From positions 930,001-994,000 of the forward strand of contig NZ_CP094357.1 in NCBI RefSeq assembly GCF_014779555.2: a DNA stretch of 64,000 nucleotides. Reading direction: 5' to 3'. Origin of the DNA: Lysobacter capsici. Its GTDB lineage: Bacteria > Pseudomonadota > Gammaproteobacteria > Xanthomonadales > Xanthomonadaceae. Position numbers and translations under genes: made by a program. The notes under the pieces were generated by a model that did no database searches, was not told where the DNA came from, and worked only from the letters and a program-made list of their open reading frames with translations. Shown in pieces: positions 17,143 to 25,730 of this stretch (the stretch's first letter is position 1; each line of letters starts with the position of its first letter).

Positions 17143-17406
17143 CGCCGCAAGTGTAATGCGCGCTCATGGCCCGCGACCCGGCCGGGTCGGGCCGGAACGT
17201 GCCGAATTGGGGGATGCAGCGTTGCGGCGGTCGCGGAACGTGGCGTGTGTCGCCGAACCGGAAGGGATCGCAGCGTGGCGGCGGGGCGGCCTCGGCTCCG
17301 ACGCTCGGCGGTCCGACGCGGCGATCCGGGCCGAAGGCGTCGGGGCTGAGGCTTCCCCACAACGGCAGCCCGCGTCGTCGCGACCAGCGCCAGAAGGCCG
17401 ATCAGC

Positions 17407-17815
17407 TCAGCCGGTCGATGCGCGCGCCGACGATCGCGCCTGCTCGCGCAAGAAATCGACGAACACCCGCAGCGGCTCCGGCAGCTGGCGCCGGCTCGGG
17501 TAATACAGATAGAACCCGCGCAAGGCCGGGGTCCACTCCGGCACCAGCTGCAGCAGGCGGCCGGCGGCGAGGTGCTCGCGCAAGCGGAAGTCGAGCAAAT
17601 ACGCGATGCCGCCCCCGTCGAGCGCCGCGCGCATCGCGACCTCCGGCTCGGTCACGATCAACGGCCCGTCGACCGCCGCTTCGAGCTTGTCCGCGCCGCG
17701 TTCGAATTCCCAGTGATACAGGCTGCCGTCGGTGGGCCGACGGAGGTTGATGCAGCGGTGCTCGCGCAGCGCGCGCGGGTCGGCCGGGCGGCCGTGGTGT
17801 GATGTTCGGGGGCGA
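17407..17815 (-). pseudogene. LysR-type regulator remnant (C-terminal half only)
   Basis: One minus-strand frame encodes the end of a LysR substrate-binding domain: HGRPADPRALREHRCI, GSLYHWEFERG, PLIVTEPEVAMRAALDGGGI, LLDFRLREHLAAGRLLQLV and FYLYYPSRRQLPEPLRVFVD. These match the last 120 or so residues of the same family as the intact regulator at 22884-23828. No helix-turn-helix and no plausible start are found upstream, where similarity stops near 17815 and repeats begin. It is a truncated, probably dead gene. Confidence 0.8.
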
Positions 17816-17982
17816 AGATGCCGGTGCGTGGGTAGGTCGATGTTGGCGCGGCATGCGGTGCGGCAAGCGGGCGCTGTGGGGTTGGTTGGATGATGTCAGC
17901 TAGATGGCATGGGCCGGAGGTGTGAGGCAGGCATCGTGAGACCGACGGTGTCAGACCGTGGACTGAGGTCACGGTGAAGCCC

Positions 17983-18110
17983 TGGATCCCCGCCTTCGCG
18001 GGGATGACGAGCAAGAGCGAGACGCGCGGTTTATCAGCCCACGCGAGTCATCGACCTGCCGGATAGTCGCGAATCTTTCCTGCCGTCATCCCCGCGAAGG
18101 CGGGGATCCA
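17983..18110. repeat. dRS3-like GGATCCCCGC inverted repeats (two copies)
   Basis: GGATCCCCGCCTTCGCGGGG-ATGACG ends at 18009, and its reverse form begins with CGTCATCCCCGCGAAGGCGG at 18084. The same 27-base unit recurs at 25055 and 25112. The inverted pair could fold into a long hairpin. It belongs to the mostly intergenic, degenerate 17816-18351 stretch between the LysR remnant and acvB. Confidence 0.8.
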
Positions 18111-18149
18111 GAGACTTCAGCGTCATATCTGGATGAAGCCGCGCATCGA

Positions 18150-18280
18150 CGGCGCCGCGCGGGAATAACGAGAAAAGCGGCCCAAGCCGTCGCCCCTCCC
18201 ACCTCGCGCGTTCCCACCCGAAGCGTTCCGCCTTTGCAAAAGGAGGCAGGGGATTCGCTTTTTTGCTTTTTGCTTTCGCA
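18150..18280. repeat. C-rich hairpin repeat, minus orientation
   Basis: Read on the minus strand it has AGCAAAAAGC-type runs, then GCGAATCCCCTGCCTCC, a TTTTGCAAAGGCGGAA hairpin half, a GGGTGGGAACGCGCGAGG block and GGCGACGGCTTGGGCCG. The same order of blocks is found in the plus orientation at 22526-22665, which defines an approximately 130-base dispersed element. Shorter versions lie at 49.9, 50.15 and 55.7-55.8 kb. Confidence 0.7.
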
Positions 18281-18351
18281 TAGACAACAACGCACCCGAC
18301 GCATTCTCTGCACGCCGACCCAGGTATAAGGTGGCGCATCGAGGAGACCTT

Positions 18352-19773
18352 ATGCGCGTTTCGATTCTGGGTGGTGCGGTGGTCGCGGGCTGCTTGTGGG
18401 CCGCGTGCGGGCCGGTGTTCGCGGCGTCGGCGGCGGGCGCTTCCGATGCGTCGCTGCGGTTAGCCAGCGAAATTTCCCACGGCCGCTTCCAGCGCACGCC
18501 GGTGCGCCTGCCGCAAGGCGAGGTGAAGCGCTTCGTGCTGTGGTTCGCCGACGGCGTCGATGCCGCGCAGCGCAAGGCGCGCGTGGATGCGCTGGTCGCC
18601 GACGGCGCGATGGTCGCCACGGTCGATGTCGCGGCATTGGAAACGCTGCTGCGCAAGGACGGCGGCGCCTGCAATTTCTCCTCCGGCGATGTCGAGAATT
18701 TCTCGCGCTACGTGCAGGCCTACTACCGCCTGCCGACTTATCACTTGCCGCTGCTGCTCGGCGACGGCGAAGGCGCCGCGCTGACGTACGCGATCGCCGC
18801 GCAGGGCGATTCGACCCTGTTCGCCGGCGCGGTGTCGAACCGGTTCTGCCCGACCCTCGAACTGCCGCGTCAGCTGTGCGCGTCGGCTTCGCTCAAGCTC
18901 AACATCGACGGCAAGCTCGCGCGCCTGCAACCGGCGCCGTTGAAAGTGCCGTGGCTGGTCGCCGCGCCGCAGGCCGACGAACGACGCTGCGAGGCATCGG
19001 CGGCGCAGGACTTCGTCAAGGCGATTCCACAGGCGCGCAGCTTCGCCCGCGATGCGAACGGCGACGCCACGCCCGGCCTGCGCGCGGCCTTGAACGTGCT
19101 CGGCGCGCAACGGCATGCGAGCCTGCCGCCGCCGCCGTCGGACCTGCAGGGCCTGCCGATCACCGAAGTCGCCGCGATGCCCGGCGGCAACGCCGACACC
19201 TTCGCGATCTTCGTTTCCGGCGACGGCGGCTGGGCCGATTTCGACAAGAGCGTCGCCGCGCGTCTGGCCAAGGCCGGCGTGCCGGTGGCCGGGGTCGATT
19301 CGCTGCGTTATTTCTGGACGCCGCGCACGCCGCAGAGTTTCGCCGGCGACCTCGACCGCATGGTGCGTTACTACCGCGCCCACTGGCATCGCGACAACGT
19401 GGTGCTGATCGGTTTCTCGCAGGGCGCCGACGTGTTGCCGGGCGCGTACAACCGCTTGCCGCCGGCCACCCGCGGCACGGTGCGGCTGACCGCGCTGATT
19501 TCGGCCGGGCAGAAGGCCGAGTACGAATTCCATCTGTCGAACTGGATCGGCGGCAGCGGCCGCGGCCTGCCGATCGCGCCGGAAGTGCTGCGCATGCCGC
19601 CGGCGCGCACGCTGTGCCTGTACGGCAGCGACGACGGCGATGCGCTATGCCCGCACTTGCCGGCGAAAGCCGCCGGCATCGACAAGATGCCCGGCGACCA
19701 TCACGTCGGCGGCGATTACGACGGGGTCGCGGCGCGGGTGTTGTCGGCGGCGGGAATCGCCTCGCGTCCCTGA
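18352..19773 (+). CDS. AcvB/VirJ-like periplasmic hydrolase
   Basis: A 473-residue exported protein with a signal peptide (VSILGGAVVAGCLWAACGPVFAASA). The C-terminal half is a VirJ-type alpha/beta hydrolase: FVSGDGGWADFDKSVAARLA, SLRYFWTPRTP, the nucleophile elbow VLIGFSQGADVLP near residue 352 and the catalytic-His region DKMPGDHHVGGDYDG at the end. AcvB of Agrobacterium and its relatives hydrolyse lysyl-phosphatidylglycerol, the product of MprF. The facing, convergent gene here is mprF, which fits the same role. A strong GAGGAG ribosome site precedes the ATG. Its last 58 bases overlap the 3' end of mprF on the other strand. Confidence 0.85.
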   Translation: MRVSILGGAVVAGCLWAACGPVFAASAAGASDASLRLASEISHGRFQRTPVRLPQGEVKRFVLWFADGVDAAQRKARVDALVADGAMVATVDVAALETLLRKDGGACNFSSGDVENFSRYVQAYYRLPTYHLPLLLGDGEGAALTYAIAAQGDSTLFAGAVSNRFCPTLELPRQLCASASLKLNIDGKLARLQPAPLKVPWLVAAPQADERRCEASAAQDFVKAIPQARSFARDANGDATPGLRAALNVLGAQRHASLPPPPSDLQGLPITEVAAMPGGNADTFAIFVSGDGGWADFDKSVAARLAKAGVPVAGVDSLRYFWTPRTPQSFAGDLDRMVRYYRAHWHRDNVVLIGFSQGADVLPGAYNRLPPATRGTVRLTALISAGQKAEYEFHLSNWIGGSGRGLPIAPEVLRMPPARTLCLYGSDDGDALCPHLPAKAAGIDKMPGDHHVGGDYDGVAARVLSAAGIASRP

Positions 19774-22421
19774 GTCGCCGCGACCGGCATCGGCGGCGCC
19801 GACACCGGGAACCTGGCGACGTGGCGTTCGCTTTCTTCGTTGCGGTGCGGGTCGAGCGAGATCAGCCGGGTCACGTCGATCAACGCGCTCGGCAAATGCA
19901 TGCCGCCGGGCGCGGCGAGATAACGGGTGCGCCAGACCGGGTCGTACTTGGCCTTGAACCGGCGCAGGCCGACGAAACCGTAGAAGCGTTCGCCGTGACG
20001 CGCGATCAGATTGGCGAAGCGGTTCCAGCGGCCGGCCAGGCGATGCTGCGACAGCCCCGACAGCGGCGCCATGCCCAGCGAGAACCGTTCGAAGCCGTTG
20101 GCGCGGCCCCACAGCATCAACTCGGCGAACAGGAAATCCATCGTGCCCTTGGGCGCGTCGCCGCGATGACGCATCAGATCGACCGACAACTCGCGGCCGT
20201 TGGTCGCGTTCCACAGGTTCGCGAACGCGACGATGCGGCCTTCGTGTTCGATCAACGCCACTGGCAGGCGGCGCAGATACTCGGGGTCGAAATTGCCCAG
20301 CGAAAAACTCTTCTCCTCGCCGGCCTTGTGTTCGAGCCAGTCGTCGGAGATCGCTTCCAGTTCGGGCAGCAATGCGTCGATGTCTTCGCTCGGCGCGATG
20401 CGGAAGCTCAGACCCGAGCGCTTGCCGCGGTTCCAGGCCTGACGCAGGTCGGCGCGGGTCGGGCCTTGCAGGCTGAAATCGGTCAGCGGCACCAGCGCTT
20501 CCTCGCCGAGCTTGACCAGGGTCAGGCCCATGTCGAGGTAGGTCTGCCAGTACTGCTCGCCGACCTGATAGAACACCGGGCGCATGCCGAGGCGATCGGC
20601 TTCCTCGCGGAACCGCCAGATCAGCGCGCGCGCGACTTCGGGCGGGCCGACCGGATCGCCCATCGCGATCAGCGAACCGCCGTAGCGCTGCATCATCGTG
20701 AAGCCGCGGTTTTCGCTGTCCAGCAGCAGGGCCTTGTCGCCGGTCAGGGCCAGATGCGCCTGACTGTCGTCGGCGCCGGCGAGGATCGGTCGGATCGCCG
20801 CCAGCTGCGCTTCGTCGGCCGCCGGCAGCGGCGCGCGCGCGGCGTGCAGCAGGCGCGCCAGGCCGAACGCGATCACGGTGACGCTGACCAGCAGCATCGC
20901 CCGCAACGCGCGCGGCGCGTTGCCCGAGACCAGGAATTCCCACCACAGCTCGTTGCGGTATTCGACGTGGCTGTAGGCGAAGAACATCAGCCAGATCGCC
21001 GCGATCAACACCAGGCCGAGGTTGCGCAGCCAGCGCCACGACCAGGCTTCGTCGAGCAGCGCGCCTTCGCGGTAGAACTCGCGCCGCGCCGCCCACAACG
21101 CGACCGCGACCAGCGGCGGCATCAGCGACAACACCCAATGCCCGCCGCGCAGCCAGGCCGGCAGCGGCAGCAGCAGGCATACGCCCAGCGCCAGCGCCCA
21201 GGCCGCGTGGCTGCGTCGCTGCAGGCCCTGGCCGATCAGCAGCAGGCCGACACCGCCGAGGCTGGCGAGCAGTTGCGAGGTTTCGATCAACGGCAGCGGC
21301 GCGCCGACCAGGCGATGCTTCGGCTTGGGCAAGGTGCCGTCGAGAATCAGCGCGGCGCCGAGCACGAACGCGGCCAGCGCGATCACATGCGGCAACCACG
21401 GGCGGATCGCCAGCCACGCGGTGCGCAGCGCGCCCGCGCGCCGCGCCACCGGCCCGCGCACCGCGCCGAACAGGCCCAGCACCGTCGCCAGCACCAGCGG
21501 CAGCGCGTAGTAGGTGATGCGATAAGCGACCGCGGCCGCGAGCAGACTGGCCGGCGCGACCCCCGGCAGCAGCTTGAGCAGGCTCCATTCGAACACGCCG
21601 ATGCCGGCCGGCACGCTCGACACCAAGCCCGCCAGCACCGCCACCAGATACAGACCGACGAAGCCGATGAAACCGGTGCCCGATTCCGGCGGAATGGACG
21701 GCGCCAGCAACACGTACAGGGCGCCGCCGGCCAAGGCCAGTTCGACCACGCTCAACGCGGTCACGCTGAGCACGGTGCGGCGATCGGGCAGCCACAGCGC
21801 ATGCCCGCGCAGGCGCAGGGTGCGGCCGTCGCGGCCGACCGCGAACAGCAGGCCGAGGAAGCCGATCGCGATCGCCGCGCCGATCGCGCGGATCGCGCTT
21901 GCGCTCAGCGGCAGCAACAACGTCGCCGGCGCGGGTTCGAACATCAGGGCGCAGGCCAGCAACACCCAGGCGCCGAACACGAAGCCCAGCGTGCTCATCA
22001 ACACGACCTGGCCGATGTCGGCCAGCGACAACCCGGCCGCGCCGTAGCCGCGCAGGCGCACCGCGCCGCCGGTCAGCGCGGCGAAGCCCAGGGTGTGGCC
22101 GACCGCGTTGGCGAGGAAGGCGGTGACGATCAGCCGCAGCGGCTTGACCTTGCTCGCGTTGCGGCGCAGGCCGATGGCGTCGAATCCAACCAGGCAGGCA
22201 TAGCTGGCGAGGGCCAGCACAAACGCCAGGGCGATACGAACAGAATCGATCTGCGCGAAGGCGTGCTTGATCGACCGATACCCCTGCTCGCTGAACTCTC
22301 CCGCGAGCGCATGCAGCGCCAGCGCGAGGATCGCCAGGCTGGCGAGCATCGACAAGGCGCGGCGCCACGACGGCGACGGGCGCTCGGCGGCGGACGATGG
22401 GGTGGACGTCGGGGTGGTCAT
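19716..22421 (-). CDS. mprF: phosphatidylglycerol lysyltransferase/flippase MprF
   Basis: A 901-residue bifunctional membrane protein. The N-terminal two thirds contain many membrane spans (flippase domain) and the C-terminal third is the DUF2156 lysyl-transferase domain, with GFTMMQRYGGSLIAMGDPVG, VFYQVGEQYWQTYLDMGL, KLGEEALVPLTDFSLQG and FSLGMAPLSGL. It uses Lys-tRNA to make lysyl-phosphatidylglycerol, which lowers surface charge and gives resistance to cationic peptides. The 3' end overlaps the 3' end of the AcvB-like gene by 58 bases, so the two messages are antisense to each other there. Confidence 0.93.
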   Translation of the reverse strand: MTTPTSTPSSAAERPSPSWRRALSMLASLAILALALHALAGEFSEQGYRSIKHAFAQIDSVRIALAFVLALASYACLVGFDAIGLRRNASKVKPLRLIVTAFLANAVGHTLGFAALTGGAVRLRGYGAAGLSLADIGQVVLMSTLGFVFGAWVLLACALMFEPAPATLLLPLSASAIRAIGAAIAIGFLGLLFAVGRDGRTLRLRGHALWLPDRRTVLSVTALSVVELALAGGALYVLLAPSIPPESGTGFIGFVGLYLVAVLAGLVSSVPAGIGVFEWSLLKLLPGVAPASLLAAAVAYRITYYALPLVLATVLGLFGAVRGPVARRAGALRTAWLAIRPWLPHVIALAAFVLGAALILDGTLPKPKHRLVGAPLPLIETSQLLASLGGVGLLLIGQGLQRRSHAAWALALGVCLLLPLPAWLRGGHWVLSLMPPLVAVALWAARREFYREGALLDEAWSWRWLRNLGLVLIAAIWLMFFAYSHVEYRNELWWEFLVSGNAPRALRAMLLVSVTVIAFGLARLLHAARAPLPAADEAQLAAIRPILAGADDSQAHLALTGDKALLLDSENRGFTMMQRYGGSLIAMGDPVGPPEVARALIWRFREEADRLGMRPVFYQVGEQYWQTYLDMGLTLVKLGEEALVPLTDFSLQGPTRADLRQAWNRGKRSGLSFRIAPSEDIDALLPELEAISDDWLEHKAGEEKSFSLGNFDPEYLRRLPVALIEHEGRIVAFANLWNATNGRELSVDLMRHRGDAPKGTMDFLFAELMLWGRANGFERFSLGMAPLSGLSQHRLAGRWNRFANLIARHGERFYGFVGLRRFKAKYDPVWRTRYLAAPGGMHLPSALIDVTRLISLDPHRNEESERHVARFPVSAPPMPVAATQGREAIPAADNTRAATPS

Positions 22422-22525
22422 GCGGCGCTGCGTGTGGGGGACGGGGAAGCTTTCAGCAAGCGATGCGAAAGCGGAATGAGGGTGGGCGGCGGCATTTTAG
22501 GCGACGGGCTTGGGTGAGGGGCGTG

Positions 22526-22665
22526 GGTGGCAAGAGCAAGAGCAAATCCCCCCTGGCCCCCCTTTTTCAAAGGGGGGAAGTCCTCGGGTTGGTGGAGCGC
22601 AAGTTTGCGGGCGCGACGGCTTGGGTGGGGCGGCGTGCTTTTCGACGCGAGAGTGCGAGGTGGGC
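22526..22665. repeat. C-rich hairpin repeat, plus orientation
   Basis: AAGAGCAAGAGCAAATCCCC, then the hairpin CCCCCC-TTTTTCAAA-GGGGGG, a TCGGGTTGGTGGAGCGC block and GCGCGACGGCTTGGG. The order matches the minus-orientation copy at 18150-18280. It occupies most of the 462-base gap upstream of mprF; the remainder of that gap (22666-22883) shows nothing recognisable. Confidence 0.75.
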
Positions 22666-22883
22666 CTGCGGAACGAGGTGACTGCAGACTGCGCAGTCAG
22701 AAGTGTCCCGCGTTCAAAAGCCGCGTTCAAAAGCGTCGCTCAAAAGCCTCGGCTGGTCTCCCATCGTCACCAACCCGATCCGTCTAAACCAATCGAACCC
22801 CATGCCCACTTTGGATAGGGGGACAAGCGCCCGGCGCAACCTTGAAGCATGTACATCGCCCAGCGCGGGGGATCGCTTTGCTC

Positions 22884-23828
22884 TCAATCCCCCGCCACCC
22901 CACCCACCCCGGCCCCGATCACCCGATCCCACACCGCCGGCTGCCCGATCGTCTCCTCGACGAAATCGATGAACGCCTCGACCTTGCGCGGCCGGTACTC
23001 GCGTCCGGGGTACACCGCGTAGATCCCGATCGGCACCAGGCTCCAGTCCGGCAGCACTTCCACCAGCTGCCCCGAGGCCAGTTCCTGCGCCACCGCGAAG
23101 GTCGCGCTCTGCACGATGCCGCCGCCGGCCACCGCCGCTTCGACCAGCGGCACGCCGTAGTTCGCCTTCAAGCGGCCGCGCACCGGCACCCGCAGCGGCT
23201 CGCGCTCGCGCTGGAACTCCCAGGTCGGGGTATCGCGGAACAAGGTGTAGTGCAGGCAGTCGTGCTCGATCAGCTCGGCCGGCGTGGACGGCGCGCCGCG
23301 GCGGGCGAGGTAGTCGGGCGAGGCGACCAGGATGCGCCGGGTCTGGGCGATGCGCCGCGCCACCAGCCGCGAATCGGTCAGCGCGCCGATCCGGATCGCC
23401 GCATCGAAGCCGTCGCCGATCAAGTCGACGAAGCGATCGTCGAACTGCAGGTCCAGGTCGATGCCGGGATGGCGTTCGAGAAACGCCGACACCCGCGGCA
23501 TCACATACAGGCGGCCGAAATTCATCGGCAGCGACACCCGCAGTTCGCCGCGCGGCTGCAGCGACAGGTCGTGGACGCGTTCGCCCGCGGCCAGGATCTG
23601 CGCCAGCGCCGGCGCGACCTCGGCGTAGTAGTGGCGGCCGGGTTCGGTCAGGCTCAAGCGCCGGGTCGAGCGGTTCAGCAGCTTGGCCCCGAGCCTTGCC
23701 TCCAGGGTGTTCAGCCGGCGCGTGATCGCCCCCGGCGTGACCTGCAGCTGCCGCGCCGCGGCGGTGAAACTGCCGTGCTGGAGGATGGCCTCGAAGGCTT
23801 CGAGTTCGGAATACAGTCCACCGATCAT
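22884..23828 (-). CDS. LysR family transcriptional regulator
   Basis: A 314-residue regulator of the CrgA/DsdC-like LysR branch. The N-terminal helix-turn-helix reads AFEAILQHGSFTAAARQLQV-TPGAITRRLNTLEARLGAKL, and a periplasmic-binding-type effector domain follows to the end. The ATG at 23828 gives the family length and N terminus; the frame is open upstream but lies outside the family. It is divergent from the oxidoreductase at 23944, which it probably controls. An inverted repeat at 23825-23851 overlaps its own start codon, suggesting autorepression. Confidence 0.92.
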   Translation of the reverse strand: MIGGLYSELEAFEAILQHGSFTAAARQLQVTPGAITRRLNTLEARLGAKLLNRSTRRLSLTEPGRHYYAEVAPALAQILAAGERVHDLSLQPRGELRVSLPMNFGRLYVMPRVSAFLERHPGIDLDLQFDDRFVDLIGDGFDAAIRIGALTDSRLVARRIAQTRRILVASPDYLARRGAPSTPAELIEHDCLHYTLFRDTPTWEFQREREPLRVPVRGRLKANYGVPLVEAAVAGGGIVQSATFAVAQELASGQLVEVLPDWSLVPIGIYAVYPGREYRPRKVEAFIDFVEETIGQPAVWDRVIGAGVGGVAGD

Positions 23829-23851
23829 TATTGAGCCATCCTCAATGATGA
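23825..23851. promoter_or_regulatory. candidate LysR operator overlapping the lysR start
   Basis: TCATTATTGAG and CTCAATGATGA form a near-perfect inverted repeat with a five-base spacer (core ATTGAG-N5-CTCAAT). It contains the lysR start codon and lies 93 bases before the divergent oxidoreductase gene. Size, symmetry and position fit a LysR binding site. Confidence 0.6.
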
Positions 23852-23943
23852 GTTGCCGGTCCGATCCTATATCAATGAATGGCGCAACAATAGTCTGGGC
23901 TCCCCGAACCAGCCGGTCCGCGCGACGGACCTCAGGAACCCCG

Positions 23944-24954
23944 ATGGACGCCTTCCAATTGCAGGGCCACGACCTGGACAGCCTGCGCCGTGTCGAATTG
24001 CCCGAGCCCCGCCCCGGTCCCGGCGAAGTACGCATCCGCGTCGCCGCGGCCTCGGTCAACTACCGCGACTACGCCCTGGCCACCGGCCGCTACCAGCCCG
24101 AATTGCCGCGGCCGTTCGTGCCGCTGTCCGATGGCGTCGGCCGCATCGACGCGCTCGGCGAGGGCGTGGAGGGCTATGCGCTCGGCGAACGGGTGATCGG
24201 GCACTACACGACCAAGTGGATCGACGGCCCGTTCCAGTCGGCCAACCACGCGAGCAAGCTCGGCGGCCCGCTCGACGGTTGGCTGGCGCGGCAGATCGTA
24301 TTGCCGGCCAGCGCGATCGCGCGCGCGCCCGAGTTTCTCGACGATGCCGCCGCCTCGACCTTGCCGGTGTCCGGCCTGACCGCCTGGGCCGCGTTGCAGC
24401 GCATGGCCCTGCCGGCCGGCGCGAGCGTGCTGGTGCAGGGCACCGGCAGCGTTTCCTTGATGGCGCTGCAACTGGCGGTCGCGCGCGGCCTGGACGTGAT
24501 CGCGACCACCGGCGATGCGGGCAAGGCCGACTGGCTGCGCTCGATGGGCGCGCGCGCGGTGATCGATTACAAACAGCGCCCCGACCTGTCGGCCGCGGTG
24601 CGCGAACTGACCGGCGGCCGCGGCGTGGACGGCATCGTCGACGTGGTCGGCGGCCCGCAGTTCCTCGACCTGCTTGGTGCGGCGGCCGACAACGCGCATA
24701 TCGCGGTGATCGGGTTCCTGCACAGCATGCAGGTCGACGGCAATCTGATCGGCCCGATCATGGCGCGCCAACTCAACATCCACGGCGTCAGCGTCGGCAG
24801 CCTGCGCGATCTGCAGGCGTTCCTGGCCGAGGTGGATGTGCGGCGCATCGTGCCGATCGTGGGGGCGCGGTTTTCGTTCGAGCAGGGCGCGCGGGCGATT
24901 GCGTCGATTGCGCAGCAGCGGCAGGTGGGCAAGCCGGTGGTGATTTTTGATTGA
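23944..24954 (+). CDS. zinc-independent NAD(P)-dependent alcohol dehydrogenase (MDR family)
   Basis: A 336-residue medium-chain dehydrogenase/reductase. The GroES-like N-terminal domain (PGPGEVRIRVAAASVNYRDY) is followed by a Rossmann domain with VLVQGTGSVSLMALQLAVARG near residue 160 and AVIDYKQRPDLSAAVRELTG. The cysteine ligands of the structural zinc are absent, as in quinone-reductase-like members. The substrate is unknown. The gene is divergent from a LysR regulator and is probably induced through it. Confidence 0.88.
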   Translation: MDAFQLQGHDLDSLRRVELPEPRPGPGEVRIRVAAASVNYRDYALATGRYQPELPRPFVPLSDGVGRIDALGEGVEGYALGERVIGHYTTKWIDGPFQSANHASKLGGPLDGWLARQIVLPASAIARAPEFLDDAAASTLPVSGLTAWAALQRMALPAGASVLVQGTGSVSLMALQLAVARGLDVIATTGDAGKADWLRSMGARAVIDYKQRPDLSAAVRELTGGRGVDGIVDVVGGPQFLDLLGAAADNAHIAVIGFLHSMQVDGNLIGPIMARQLNIHGVSVGSLRDLQAFLAEVDVRRIVPIVGARFSFEQGARAIASIAQQRQVGKPVVIFD

Positions 24955-25054
24955 CCGTGCAGTGATGCGATGCGCAGGGACGCAGTGATGTGAGTCGTGG
25001 ACGTTGGGCAAAGGGCGAAAATGCGAGCCGGCAGGATGCTTCGCACTTTCAAGA

Positions 25055-25139
25055 CGTCATCCCCGCGAAGGCGGGGATCCAGAGACTTCACAGTCATGCT
25101 TCGGTGAAGCCCTGGATCCCCGCCTTCGCGGGGATGACG
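25055..25139. repeat. dRS3-like inverted pair forming a long hairpin
   Basis: CGTCATCCCCGCGAAGGCGG at 25055 and CCTGGATCCCCGCCTTCGCG running to 25139 are inverted copies of the unit seen at 17983-18110, and the AGACTTCAC and GTGAAGCC flanks also pair. They sit in a 776-base gap (24955-25730) made largely of repeats. Confidence 0.85.
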
Positions 25140-25203
25140 GTAGGGCAGTGACGCGGATGTTGGTTGGTCTCGCGCCGGTCGATGGTCTTTCGCTCAAAGT
25201 CGC

Positions 25204-25418
25204 TGGATTCCCGCGTTCGCGGGAATGACGGTAGGAGGAGGCGTGGCTGTGTGGGCTGTGTTGGTCGATGGTCTTTCGCTCAAGTCGCCGGACTCCCGCG
25301 TTCGCGGGAATGACGCGCAAAAGCGGGGCATGCAATTCGCCGGCCGAAGAAATAGTCATGAACCCTTCCGGTCGTTGCGAAGCCTTCCTACCGTCATTCC
25401 CGCGAACGCGGGAATCCA
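25204..25418. repeat. dRS3-like ATTCCCGCG repeats (three copies)
   Basis: GGATTCCCGCGTTCGCGGGA (25204), GGACTCCCGCGTTCGCGGGA (25290) and the inverse CGTCATTCCCGCGAACGCGG (25391). They are a second subtype of the unit at 25055, with ATTCCC in place of ATCCCC. The following 25440-25650 stretch is a CAC/GAATCGCA-rich simple sequence with no gene seen. Confidence 0.8.
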
Positions 25419-25666
25419 GCGGCTTTCGCCCCGGCCGCGTGAATCTGCATTTCAGGCGAATGCGAACCAAGCAGCCAAACCAGACTGCATCGAATCGCAC
25501 ACATCGCAGCCACAGCAACGCGTCACATCGAGTCGCAGCCGCCGCACCACACCGAATCGCAGCCACCGCATCTCACCGAATCGCACGCACAACACAGCCC
25601 ATCACACGCCGCACCACACCGCGCCACATCGAGCTTCATCTCTCAAAGCCCCATCGCCAAACCCCG

Positions 25667-25698
25667 AAAAAACAAAGGCCCGCATCCGCGGGCCTTCG
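25667..25698 (-). terminator. rho-independent terminator of the endonuclease gene
   Basis: AAGGCCCGC-ATCC-GCGGGCCTT is a perfect nine-pair stem. Read on the minus strand it is followed by TTGTTTTTT. It lies 35 bases beyond the endonuclease stop. Confidence 0.85.
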
Positions 25699-25730
25699 TC
25701 TCGAAACACTAAAACGCAATCAACCAGCGC

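Noticed and set aside
18396..22517. Very long plus-strand open frame (over 1300 codons) across the acvB-mprF region
   Set aside because: It runs antisense to mprF and out of frame with the AcvB-like gene. Its composition is Arg/Gln/Ala-rich, as expected from the complement of GC-rich genes, and it has no family features.
25440..25660. CAC/GAATCGCA-rich stretch considered as a CRISPR array
   Set aside because: Repeat units are short and irregular, with no uniform spacers and no cas genes nearby.
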